Part shown: positions 21,958 to 32,731 of the stretch, in pieces
Layout of the letters: each line of letters opens with the position of its first letter
Numbering within the stretch: position 1 is the stretch's first letter
Source of the DNA: Ectobius pallidus
Taxonomy: Eukaryota > Arthropoda > Insecta > Blattodea > Ectobiidae
Direction: 5' to 3'
Length of the DNA: 64,000 nt
Assembly: GCA_964059195.1 (NCBI GenBank)
Contig: CAXKWD010000013.1
Coordinates: 25,790,987 to 25,854,986, forward strand
Program-made: the position numbers and the translations under genes
Notes under the pieces: generated by a model
What the model saw: the letters and a program-made list of their open reading frames with translations, nothing else
Database searches by the model: none
What the model was told of the DNA's origin: nothing

Positions 21958-23556
21958 TCTATATATATAAAAATGAATGTATGTGTGTGTCCTTTATGCA
22001 TTAGGCCTACTACACCATTCATCCGGTCGCCATGAAACTTTGGGAAGTTGTTGAGTACATTCCCGGGAAGGTTTCTGTCACACTACATTTTTAATTTTAG
22101 CCTTCGTTCGCGAGTTATGAGTGAAAAACGGCAAGAAAACGTGCATTTTTTACGCTTTCGAAGCATGTTTTCAGTTATTCATTTCAGTTGTCAAATCAAT
22201 TGCAGAAGGCTTTGTCTATTTTTGTCATACTTTGGAAACAATAGCATCGCGATCGCTTTGGAAGGCAATGGATATCTCATGTTATTATAAACGCCAGAGA
22301 AGTTAATGATAAGGTGATGATAAGGTAATATTAAATATTTATTTAACGTGGAATATGCTTTGTAAGATAGATGGTTTACAGAAAATTCCGGGGAAGTTGC
22401 TTAGTTCGGGGTCCAGGCTACAACATTTCTATATGTAATCATAAGTAAAATCTCTTATGTAGGGTCGTTAAATCTGCCTGAAATGTAACGGAATTATAAG
22501 TCTGGACAAATGAATATAGAAACTATGGCCTCAGTAGGCTTATTCCATTCTTCATCTATATAAATAAAAACGAATATATGTCTGTCTGTCTGTCAAATAC
22601 ATTTACACACATTTTTTTCATCGTGAGTTTAATCGATTTCAATTCTCATAATCTTCTGAGATTGCAACAACGCTCGACGGGTAATCTATATAGATCTTCT
22701 ATATAGCCTACATAAAAATGAATGTATGTGTGTCTGTCCTTTATGCATTAGCCTACTATGCCATTCATCCGATCACCATGAAACTTTGGGAAGTTGTTGA
22801 ATACATTCCCGCAAAGGCATGCTACATTTTTAATTTTAGCTTTCGTTCGCGAGTTATGAGTGAAAACGGGATTGAGACGTACATTTCTTGCGCTTTCGAA
22901 ACATCAGTGATCAGTTGTCAAATCAATTGCAGATGACTTTGCCTACTTTCGTCATACCTTGGAAATAAAAGCATCGCGATCGTTCGAATTTTGTAAGCCC
23001 ACCATGGCCGAATCATTTGTTTATAATGTCAAGGCACGCAGACAGATAAAATTTTCACCCTAGACGGAAGAAGAATAGTGAATATAGCCCTAAATGGACA
23101 AACATTATGCAGGGTTTTTTTTAGGCCAGGGAACTCGAATCTGAGGTTATTTTTCCCATGCTGCGCTTTCTAATCGTGGAATTCACTTCAAAGCCGGATT
23201 TACAGTTGTTTCATTAATTAGGCCTATCAATCGTTTAATTTAGACCTATGAATGTTTCGTGTGCAAAGTGTTAGTAAATATAATAGTTTAATTATTTTGC
23301 TCTTAATTTATAATCTTCGTATTAATTATTGTGGGCGAAGCCGCGGGGATCTGCTATAAGCTATAATAAGCTGTAGCTTATCTAGCGTTTTCTGAGGAAA
23401 TAGTTTGTGTGTGATAAGTCGTTCTTCCCCATTTAAAATTCTAAATGCCTATATAAAGACCTTAAAGACCTCGAGTTTGAAAATCGAAAGTCCTTCATAA
23501 GTTATTTTCGCATTTACAAAATACAAAACCCGAGCGACGCCGGGCCTTTTAGCTAG
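21958..23556 (+). mobile_element. Nested Helitron cluster
   Basis: Three Helitron 5' ends follow each other in the same orientation: TCTATATATATAAAAATG at 21958, TCTATATAAATAAAAACG at about 22555 and a CATAAAAATGAATGTATGTG start at about 22708. One terminal hairpin lies at about 23333-23350 (GTGGGCGAAGCCGCGGGGA) and another ends GGGCCTTTTAGCTAG at 23556. The core around GCGAGTTATGAGTGAAAA is shared with the copies at 42, 47 and 52.8 kb. Host repeat C stops at 21957 after A and B resumes with T at 23557, but about 125 bp of host repeat are missing. Confidence 0.65.
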
Positions 23557-23970
23557 TGTTAATTAAAATATGAATGACATTTTGTTGCCCCTAGTAACAA
23601 GAAAACTATAGGCCTAATGTGCTTGTTGTGAAATGCAGTCAGTTTAGCTCAGTCGCAATGAACACACCAAAACCAATTACAGTGAGGTGGTATAGGCTAA
23701 TAGGCAAGAGATCCTGGGTTCAAATCAAACCTCGTGGCCAGCCATATTGACTTGGGTTTTTTTTTCTTGTTTATTTTCCATAACTCCTCGCCGCTATGTC
23801 ACTGGATATAACAATCGTTTAAACTGAATATCACAAAAGAAGACATCACTAAACAATAGAAACAGATTCACGCTAATGAGTTGTTACAATAGACTATTGG
23901 TCCATGCAAACATTCTAAACACGTGATATGACCTAACTTATATGCGGTTAAGGCGACCGCGCTGATGGAA
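23557..23970 (+). repeat. Third copy of palindrome segment B
   Basis: Matches 12378-12790, including the tRNA-like head (23662-23742, with GGGTTCAAATC) and the downstream GAAGACATCACTAAACAATA. It joins 21957 across the Helitron cluster. Confidence 0.7.
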
Positions 23971-24005
23971 ATGGGAGCATGGTGAGTCGTAAAGTATAAA
24001 CATGC

Positions 24006-24006
<1 letters not shown>

Positions 24007-24035
<29 letters not shown>
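24007..24035. repeat. (TTA)n microsatellite
   Basis: A short trinucleotide run adjoining the LINE fragment downstream. Confidence 0.85.
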
Positions 24036-24036
<1 letters not shown>

Positions 24037-24151
24037 TATTACATTTCTCCACATCACATATGGGTAGTAACAGGGCACGGGATGCACCAAGTGCCTCACA
24101 ATAATATAAAACATTTACATATAATTGTAATACAAGAATTCAATTAATGTC

Positions 24152-24424
24152 TTCATTCTTGCGACAGGAATGATCGCACAATGTTGCATGTAGATAGGAT
24201 GACAGAATGCTGCATGCTTTTGTAGGTGTTCGGTGGAAGACCCAGTTCTTGCAGACTCTTGTGAAGTGTGTAGGGGACGAGACCATTGACCGACAGGATC
24301 ACAGGGACTATTCGTACTAGCTTAGCCTTCCAGATCCTCTTGACCTCCTCTGCGAGCTCTTTATACTTGCAGATCTTTTCATGGTGCTTCCTGTCGATGT
24401 TGATGTCGTTAGGTACTGCAATGT
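24152..24424 (-). pseudogene. LINE ORF2 C-terminal fragment
   Basis: The minus strand is open for about 90 residues: DIAVPNDINIDRKHHEKICK, then KYKELAEEVKRIW, VPVILSVNGLVP, LHKSLQELGL and VILSTCNIVRSFL before a stop. Residues of the form PND.N...K..EK..KY..L..E..R.W, then a hydrophobic V.PV..... .G stretch and a final ...L.T..I.R..L, are typical of the C-terminal tail after the RT domain in certain insect and vertebrate LINEs. It begins directly at the (TTA)n run at 24424, so the rest of the element has been lost. AT-rich 3' UTR-like sequence follows to about 24040. Confidence 0.55.
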
Positions 24425-24425
24425 C

Positions 24426-24481
<56 letters not shown>
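24425..24481. repeat. (TTA)n microsatellite
   Basis: A pure trinucleotide run of about 19 units. Confidence 0.95.
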
Positions 24482-24483
<2 letters not shown>

Positions 24484-24572
24484 AAAGAAGTTCAACAATA
24501 TTCAACAAGTTGAATATTCTTGAACAAGCCTGAATTTTAAAATACTTGAAGTGTTCAGACATGTACTCCATA

Positions 24573-24772
24573 GGTCTACACCATTTCAACCTCAATTTCG
24601 GAAAAAAGTAATTTCAATTTCGGAAAAAGTAATTTCAAATTCGGAAAAGGTAATTTCAATTTCGGAAAAAGTAATCTCAATTTCGGAAAAGGTAATTTCA
24701 ATTTCGGAAAAAGTAACTTCAATTTCGGAAATAGTAGTTTATTTTGGTACAATGTTCAAATAAACACATAGG
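24573..24772 (+). repeat. Left TIR with seven 21-bp units
   Basis: The units start at about 24592 and recur every 21 bp. Positional variation is limited to AAAAAG/AAAAGG, AATTT/AATCT/AACTT and one CAAATTCGG. The last unit diverges (AAATAGTAG) and leads into a non-iterated part shared with the right TIR. Confidence 0.9.
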
Positions 24773-24810
24773 CGTAACTTAAATGAATAGTTACATAGAA
24801 TTTAACACTT

Positions 24811-25901
24811 TCAGTTTCCCAGAGGCATATCGTCCATACGCATAGCAGCAGGATAATGTTTCTGCACATGGTTGACAGCGCGAAGACACATTTGAGGGGT
24901 GATAATCTGTATTGCAGAATCAACAGTCCTCTCCAAGTGTTGAAGTCTGAATTCTTTCTGAGTTAGTACACCAGCTGGATCCCCCCTCAATAGGATGTCT
25001 GTGGTCTCTCTGAGACGCTGCTTGATGGCTGACTTCATGGTACTCCAAATGTGTTCTATCGGATTCAGCATGCAACTGTAAGGGGCTAATCGACAAATTT
25101 CAACCCCCAGAAATTCATCTTGCCGCAATATTTCTTCGCAGCGGGAATGAGCTGGTGCATTATCAAAACAACGATGATGTCTTGCATGTTGTGTCCATTA
25201 TTTGCTACAATTCTCAGACAATGCCTCAAAAACCTGCAGAAATCTTCCATTTTAAATGCACCTCGTTTCCGTTGCCAAAACTCAAAGGCGGTTGAAGAAA
25301 TACAGCCTGCTATATGAAGATTTGGTCCTTTGCTATTTGGTACCTTCACAATAGCTCGATCTCCACGCCGGGAACGTCCCATGCTTCTTCTACAATACAG
25401 GTTGAAATTTGTTTCGTCGATGAAAATCAAGTGTTTTTGTTGGCCTACATATTCAAGAACTTTTTCTACGTATGTTCTTTTCAACTTGTTCTCGACAGAA
25501 TTTACTCCTTCAGGAAGGAGACGTACTTGCTTATATGAAATTAAACGTCCATCAAGATATTTAGACACGGTCTGCTTCGATATTGTGATATGTCTTTCGT
25601 GTCTCAGACGTTCACAGATAACTTTTAAAGTGATCTGAGAATTTTCTTCAATTAATGCAATTATATAATCTATATCGTCTGCAGTCAAAATATAATGGCG
25701 CTTACCTCCTCGCTCTTTTCGAGGGATACAACCTTTTTTCAGCCAGTCATGTGCAGTTTTATATTTAACACCATTCGCCGCAGCCACTAATTTCCAATCT
25801 CCACCATTTTCTGCTTCCTTCAAAATACGGTCACGACACTCGTCTGTTACCTTTTGGTAATTACCTCTCTGGTGACGAATAGCCCCTGCTCTTCTTTCCA
25901 T
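24811..25901 (-). pseudogene. DDE transposase, one frameshift
   Basis: The first frame (25901 down to about 25168) opens with MERRAGAIRH and has two helix-turn-helix regions (about residues 16-56 and 72-116) and the first catalytic Asp in LIFIDETNFNLY (residue 162). Near 25168 the frame is lost. In the next frame it continues as FDNAPAHS (second Asp), then LAPYSCMLNPIEHIWSTMK (third catalytic residue, Glu), and finishes at 24811. The spacing between the second Asp and the Glu is 35 residues, i.e. DD35E. The break fits loss of one T from a T run. Family knowledge: these transposases cut at the TIRs and integrate at TA. All three catalytic residues are still encoded. Confidence 0.85.
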
Positions 25902-26454
25902 ATTTCAGAAAAGAACTTGCCTTTAATTTGTGAAAGTAATCTTAAGTCGAATTACTTGTTTACTCGTAACCATTGGAAACAGTAGCTTTCAATTATTTTA
26001 GAACTTAAAAATTACCAAGGCCCTCTTACATATACTTTACGTAATAATGTCATAGCCTAATTTTCATTTTTATGGCATGAAACAACTGAGAGCTACCGTA
26101 GAGTTACGAGAAAGTAAATGATTCGTTAATGCTGTACTGAAATAAAATTATGATTAAATTTCTAATCAAAGTTGAAAATTATTCCTGAAGTATGGAAAAA
26201 AAGAGTCTACTTAAATTCTATATATTTCAGTGAACAGTTATTGCTTTATGTATTCTATGTGGACTGCATATTTGCTTTGCTTTATTAATCATTAACTTCA
26301 TTTATATATAAAACAGTATTCTGATGTAAAGGACATTCCACTGGGAAGCTGAAGTTAGAGTGTTAATTCTGTGTAGTTCATAGAATATTGTTATATTAGC
26401 AATCATTATCCTGTTAGGAAGATTTAATTTTAATAACCATTATTTTAATTTAGG

Positions 26455-26654
26455 CCTCTGTGTTTATTTTAACACTGTTTCGAAATAAAGATTACAATTT
26501 CCGAAATTGAAATTACCTTTTCCGAAATTGAAGTTACTTTTTCCGAAATTGAAATTACTTTTTCCGAAATTGAAATTACCTTTTCCGAAATTGAAGTTAC
26601 TTTTTCCGAAATTGAAATTACTTTTTCCGAAATTGAGGTTGAAAAGGTGTAGAA
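26455..26654 (-). repeat. Right TIR with seven 21-bp units
   Basis: The inverted counterpart of the left TIR; its innermost unit is degenerate (AATTTCGGAAATTG). The order of unit variants differs from the left side, so the two arrays have diverged or recombined independently. Confidence 0.9.
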
Positions 26655-26656
26655 TA

Positions 26657-27170
26657 ACAATCTCCTCATAAAATAGCGATGATAATAAAAAGCGGACCCA
26701 AGTAATATTAGCCTATATTGAGTTTCCATTCTCTTTCATGATTTATTGACTGGACCAAGGAAATCTAAATCCATTCAATAGTCAGAATAATTATTTATTC
26801 AGTTAAAATGTGTGATCCTACCTGTTTCAAGTCAGGTGGCGAATATGTTGAAAAATAGCTGAATACTTGCTGTATCTGTTGCAATAAATATTTCCATGAA
26901 ATTATATTTAAACGGCCCCAGGGTAACTTACTTTATGGACACGCCTCGTACATTACTTTTTGAATGGCACATTCTGGTTTTTTTCTTCAACGTTGAAACT
27001 TCAATTCTTAACACGTATATGTGAGAAAGTTTGTGCAACATATTTTGCACCGTTTATTTATTTCCTTTTTCTTCACAGATTTCTGTGGTGTGTGCGACCT
27101 TACCTCTGTACCTATGTTACTTCTCCAGACAATGAGGAAAACGTAAACACTAAATAGTTCATTAATCATT
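26657..27170. other. AT-rich intergenic DNA with a repeat-A fragment
   Basis: 27010-27055 matches palindrome segment A (ACACGTATATGTGAGAAAGT). The rest shows no coding or repeat structure that I can name. Confidence 0.4.
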
Positions 27171-27179
27171 ATTATTATT

Positions 27180-27345
27180 TGGGGTAAATTTCCTAGGGTG
27201 GGGTTTTTCCTCATCTGTAAACGAATGTCCCCGGATATAATCTCATTGGTCATGTCATGTCATTTTCGGTGGAATGAGTGGGCTTGACTGATGTTGTCTC
27301 GGAGGTGGCCCTGACATTGTGCTGATCACCCATCTGCTGTAAAAA
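27180..27345 (+). mobile_element. SINE body fragment
   Basis: Degenerate match to the body of the main SINE family, best around GATGTTGTCTCGGAGGTGGC and GCTGATCACCCATC. Head and tail are missing. Confidence 0.5.
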
Positions 27346-28626
27346 CCCGTACACTCTACCTTCCACCGTGTGTACTTAATACAACTGCTAATAGAATTTA
27401 GTCACATAATGACATTTTTTTATTGTGCAGTGGTCTCGTAAATATAAATTTACTTCTGAATTTTTAACGTCTTGCTTCTGTATCCATCACTGTAACAAGT
27501 CTACGGAGTATAACATTTCAGATGACATATCTTTCAGCTTTTACTTATACTCTCCTGAAGATCGAGGCCATGTCAGGAGTTGAGGATCTGTGTTTATACC
27601 AGAAGGCCATGCAACAAATGATGTGCATCTGTTTGCTATTGTTGATGTGTTAATTTCAACTGATATTTAAGTTTAACGAATACGATACAGGATAAAGTAA
27701 AATATACGCATTTGCCTTTACGACTGAGTAAACCATGAAAAAACCACGTGAAACTGGCCGTGACCATCTCGGCCACTTCGCTCTGTTCAGCTCTGCATGA
27801 CGCTGAGAATACGCACTCCTGCAATGCGGCCTCTTATTCTATATGAAAACGTAGGCTGCTTTTAAGACAGAGAAAGCTATGTGAGTTGGAGGCTTTGGTT
27901 GCTATGGGAATGGGTTTAGGTTGCATCAGTAGGCCATGACCTTGACCATAGACTGCTTGGGGTGGCACAGGAGGGAAGTTTGTGAAACAGTTGACTTACA
28001 CTACGCGTATTCGATAGTCGCTTTTAATCAGTGCACGAAGCAAATGGCGGTGAGTTTTCGTGTGCGGTTTTGCCTTATATTAGTGTGTGTGTTCGTGGTC
28101 TAGTGTTGATGGACTTTGCTATATCAAGTTCAGACTCTGCAGGAGTGTCAAAGGACCTTCGATCGAATCCAGGTTAGTAAAGTAAGGATATTCTTAGATT
28201 GGTCACAAATCAAAGCGATGGCGACAAGGTCCTTGAAATATTCAAGTTTGCGCCAGTCTGGGCGGTGATTGGCTGGAACCCCTCACTATCAAGTGTTGTA
28301 ACTTCTCAACAACTATTCTGTTAGGCTACGTGGAAGTATTTGTAATAGTCGATAGGGTTTGGTTATTGAAGCTGTTTACAGATGAGGTCATTATTAAAAA
28401 ACTGTATGCTATAATTATTTGTACAGGAAATGGGAGAATTAATAGGCCTATGCAGTATTATGTAGCCTTGAATTGCCTTTAGGTAAAGTATCTAGTTTGT
28501 ACCTTTTTACTGGACAATGCAACACACGAACTCGTTTGTTTCATGGTTAGTTAACGACAGGGGTGTACTGCAATTCAGGCTTGTAACCGTCGCCGAAATT
28601 TTCTCCCTGTTCAGTACATGCCTGTA
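27346..28626. other. Intergenic DNA with a weak first-exon candidate
   Basis: 27650-27740 resembles the Helitron 3' region at 7985-8090. At 28044 an ATGGCG is followed at once by GTGAGT, a good donor, in a locally GC-richer context. It could be a host first exon encoding only two codons, but no partner exon is visible. Confidence 0.25.
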
Positions 28627-29592
28627 CTAGGAGGTGCCCGTGGCTTCGCCACGATAATTCTTTTAAAAATTAAAAATTAAGAGTATAATAATTATTAAAG
28701 CATTATATTTATTAACACTTGCACGCGAATCATTCATAAACTAAGCCATTAATAATTAATGAAACAGCTAAAATTCCTGCTTTAGAGTACATTCCACGAC
28801 ATGAAAGCGCCCCCTCGGAAAACTATATCAGAATCGATTATGCAGTTCCAAAGAACCTGTGAACCACGGCCTCCTTTATTTTACCAGGCCAGGACAGTCT
28901 CTCTCACCAGCTGATCAGTTCCGGCCGGTTTTTGTCAACATATAAGGTTATGTTGTTTCTTGAAAAACTCTGTACTACGGTTTAAAGAATAGTTTAATAA
29001 CGAAATGATATTTATTTTCAGTTACTGATAATTTTACATGTAAAGTAAACCTCCAAGAATAAAGATAGATTTATTATGTCGTAAAATAAAGGAGGCCGTG
29101 TGTGAACACATAATACGTATTGTTCCTCAGCTGTTTATTGACATGAATATGATGTGAATTTTATTTTATCAATTCAGTGTAATTTTCAGAAATTATATAA
29201 TGTTTCAAGGGAAGGAATGGTTTGTTTGGATTATTATTATCAGCGATATTTCAAGAGATAAAACCATCAATATTTTACAGCTGTTGCCCCCGGCTTCGCC
29301 CGCCATTATTCATTGACTCCAGGATTTTTAAGAAAATTACACTGGTAGATTATTAAAAATGTTTGTGGTTCAGAGCTATGAAAATTGTAAGTAAAAATAA
29401 AATTATAATATTTGTTCATTGTGTTCATTTCACTTAGGCCTTATATAATAAAGAAACGGTTTTCCTTCCTAATTTTGTAGTCGTCATGAAAGTTTAGACT
29501 GCGAGAGACGAACATCGCCGAGTATACCCGATGTCTCACGAAGCGGGCGAGCAAGCACGCTATTTAGGGCCATTGAATTGTATAAGAGTAGA
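28627..29592 (-). mobile_element. Helitron, 966 bp, two hairpin ends
   Basis: On the minus strand it starts TCTACTCTTATACAATTC (29592) and ends in a GC-rich hairpin plus CTAG (28627). A second hairpin-type end (CCCCCGGCTTCGCCCGCC) lies inside at about 29288, suggesting two elements head to tail. The entire arrangement recurs in the opposite orientation at 39973-40759. Confidence 0.65.
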
Positions 29593-30410
29593 TATTTGTA
29601 AAACCAATGAATAAATATATCTAGAATGTTAAAACATGCGTGGGTTTCATTGTGTAAAACGTTTCAAATTTAAATTAACGTGATACTGACCTCTTTTTCC
29701 GCCTTTTGAAGTGAACTTCCTAAAAGCAAACAACTTGTTAACTATAACATTTGTACATTCGGAGTTATTTTAATATCAGAGTCAACCCTTTGACCTCTAA
29801 CGCTCATGATGACTCATTTGTTTAGCAGAAATGAAAACACTTGATATGTATTACAGATTTTACCAGATGCTTATGTTGTATATCGTAAATTGGCAAGACG
29901 CACTGTAATAACTCAATTAAGCAAACATGTTTGTGAGGCCTGGATAAATTGCTGTATTTAGTTTTACATGTTTATTATGCGTTAGTCAACGTTTTTACTA
30001 CAGTATAAGTTCTTACAGTACTGACTTGTGAATAGAGGAAATCCACGTTAGTAGGAATTCCTTCGCCATGATATTTCACAATATTAAAGAAAGAAAATCC
30101 AAACAGCAAATGTTTAAGAAGTAGATTTATAATGAACTACATTACAAATATTTCATGCTGTGATTACGTCGTGAAAAGGGACTGGTTTTGCAATAGAATT
30201 CTCAATTGAAATGAGAGCTAAGCTTGACAGGATTTCTATCTGTTTTCTGCTCCTCGGACAGTGGACAATAGACTAGTTTATTCGTCACTAATCACTTCAC
30301 AAGAAATGCAATAGACTTTGTCCTGCAACAGTAATTTGTAGGCTACCAGCCTACTACATTGATACAATATGGCCTATTTTAAAAAGCTACGTAACAGATT
30401 TATGTCCTAA
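29593..30410. other. AT-rich intergenic DNA
   Basis: No coding signal, tRNA-like head or inverted ends seen. Confidence 0.3.
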
Positions 30411-30600
30411 CAATTCTTAAAAATATATTGTTATTTAAAACTTGCTATTTAAACCTAGGTATTTAAAAACTGGGTTTATGTAACTATGTTAATATTACGG
30501 TATAAACTATGTTAATATTACTGTATGTTAAAATTAAGACTTTTGACTTTGCCTATTGTTCAATGAACTTAATGACAATAAAATTTGATTTGATTTGATT
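30411..30600 (+). mobile_element. LINE 3' end with (TTTGA)n tail
   Basis: AATGACAATAAAATTTGATT followed by repeated TTTGA is the characteristic 3' terminus of several insect non-LTR families (Jockey, CR1 or L2-like). A 23-bp direct duplication of ACTATGTTAATATTAC lies upstream (30483-30522). The rest of the element is absent (5' truncation). Confidence 0.5.
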
Positions 30601-30874
30601 TCACAGTGGGCCTGCAATACTTCCGATGAGGTTGTTTCCAACCTATTGTTTTCAAAATATACAATGTTTAATAGACAACTGATTATACCCTCAAACCAAC
30701 ACTCGTCATACGTCTAGTAAAAATAAATATAATTTTGGGGCCTATGTTGAAAGCGGGGCCTGGGGCGGGCCGTCCCCGCCTTGGTAGTTAACCACTGCAC
30801 CACGTAGGCGACTACACCAATCAACTGTTTATTGCAAGAATGGTTGTCAAGCAAACCCAAATAGCCTGTGTCCA

Positions 30875-30905
<31 letters not shown>

Positions 30906-31670
30906 TTATAATGCCTCGCTATTATCGTCCCCAGCGGTGCTGACTTTGTAGTGCTGTTTGTTCAATGCAAGAAGGACACAGTCGATGTTGAAGTGTTGTC
31001 GTGTCTCAGTCGGAAACGAGAATCAAAGAAACACAAAAACTTTTGTATTTTATTACTGAAGTGCCCAGAGTGTAGCAACAGCAGAATTAGTGTTTACCAT
31101 ACTTGACACAACATTTGTGACGAACAATTTATTTTAAATATCTTCTGCTTAATACACAACACACTTGTTACAAGAAAAATCTGTCAGTCTCCTGACTTTC
31201 AGACCCTCATTTCTTCGCAACTGCTCGGCTCTCCCCTTGACCTGTCCTCTGGGTGACGTCACAAGGCAAAGCCGAGAAAGTTTGAAAATATGGGCAAGTG
31301 ACTGTAAAGCCACAAGGGATTCCTTATAAAATAATAAAGTACTATGAAACTATTGCCTTGTATGACGCCCTTTAAAAGCGTGTGGAGATGTTTTCAGAGG
31401 ACTGGTCTACAAGGATTATATAAGGAAGAATTAAATAAGGCAGTAACAGAGAATTCATAAAGCTTTATATGCAGTCTTTGAATCATTATGACAATTCTTA
31501 ACATCTCACATGGTACACTGTAATTTTACGTTTTTAAAATCTTATGAAAGCAAAGAAATACAAGGCAATACAGAATATCGTGAAACTGTGTTCGTTGTGT
31601 AACGGTACTGTTGAAACGTTAGCACTGTTTGGTCAACAGTGTTTTTCAAACAGGGGATCGCGGAACATAA
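30601..31670. other. Intergenic; possible SINE head fragment and poly-A
   Basis: The reverse strand at about 30770-30815 reads CCTACGTGGTGCAGTGGTTA, resembling a pol III A box, but there is no B box. An A run lies at 30878-30903. Nothing else is supported. Confidence 0.3.
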
Positions 31671-31679
31671 AGGCTACAG

Positions 31680-32190
31680 ATGTAAACGTTGACAGGTTCT
31701 ACGTAGTAAATTTATAGAATGTAATGATTTGGGCGGTTGTCCACCAGACAGACAAAACATAAACACGCTTTTTTCCTCCCAGCCAGTTTTTTTTAATTTC
31801 TTCGTTGGTGTGGAAGCCAGATCTAGGTTTGTTCGGGAAATTTGTGTGCATCCATTGTTTGGATTGTTTTTTGGATTCTGGATTTTCGTAACGAATCCAC
31901 GTTTCATCCCCTGTCACGATGGATTTCAAAAACTTGTTCCCGTGCCGAGTGTCAGCTGAAGAAAGATCTGGAAGGACAGAGCTTCCACATCAACAAAGAA
32001 CTTCAAAACACTTCAAAATGCCGTGAGAACCCTTCTCAATACGCTGGTGGCAAGCTTCTATGAAGAGGGTATTGGAAAGTTGGTACCACGCTACGACAAA
32101 TGTCTCAATCGGAACGAAACTACGTACAGAAGTAGCTAGAAGGTGTACCTAAATGTTCCAAATAAAACAGTTTTGATTTTCAATGTGGTT
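31680..32190. pseudogene. mariner transposase fragments in opposite orientations
   Basis: On the minus strand, 31929-31699 encodes SIVTGDETWIRYENPESKKQ and then QSKQW, the block around the first catalytic Asp of mariner transposases. On the plus strand, about 31967-32140 encodes NAVRTLLNTLVASFYEEGIG, KLVPRYDKCLN and a stop, the mariner C-terminus, followed by a 3' UTR-like stretch to about 32190. The region between these blocks (second and third Asp) is missing, and the two pieces face each other across about 31956. This indicates deletion with inversion, or two independent copies abutted. Confidence 0.6.
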
Positions 32191-32731
32191 TTAATTTTAT
32201 GCCCCATCGGATGTTGAAAGAAAAAATAGCCCTCGTTTAAAGGAAATCTAATTTATAGCTGTTGGTTCGTGTTAGTACTAGGCCCTTATACCAAATGGGA
32301 GAGATTAGGCCATAGCAAAAGAATCATTTTTGTTCCAAAAACTTTTTTTCGCGGAATTCATTAAGTCTTTTATAAGGTCTACCTCTCCCTGGGAGTTGCA
32401 AGACCTTGTCGTTGGTGGGAGAGCTTGCGTGGTCAGTTGATCCTATGGGCTATGCCGGCGGTAGCGTAGCTACTGGTAGGGCCACCCTTGCTGGACAGGC
32501 CATAGGGGAGGACCCAGACGAAGAAGCAACTCAGAAGAGGAGGTCCAATGGTGCTGAAGGCAGATGAGGAGTGAGAGTCCCAATGGCGGAGGCAGCAGAA
32601 GAGACACCTCTTGTTAGGGAGGGGCAGATCAGGCTCTGTAGCTGTAGAGAAAGCAACTGATCTAGGGGAAGAAAACCCCGAAATCAAATCTAGGGGACTG
32701 TGGGCTAATCACCCCCATCTCTGAAATTCTA

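Larger units (their letters stand above)
24573..26654 (-). mobile_element. Tc1/IS630-type DDE transposon with iterated TIRs
   Basis: The TIRs are 24573-24772 and 26455-26654, about 200 bp each. Each starts with TCTACACC.TTTCAACCTC, continues with seven 21-bp tandem units (core AATTTCGGAAAAAGTAATTT) and closes with a shared AAATAAACACA. TA dinucleotides lie just outside (24571-24572; 26655-26656), consistent with TA target duplication, though the outermost two bases of the ends differ. Between the TIRs lies one transposase gene on the minus strand, frameshifted. At about 2.08 kb it has the size of an otherwise autonomous element. The two sets of repeats contain similar but not identical variants. 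Confidence 0.85.

Noticed and set aside
28040..28060. ATGGCG|GTGAGT as a definite host first exon
   Set aside because: The splice donor is good, but no downstream exon or promoter evidence supports it; kept only as a weak note.
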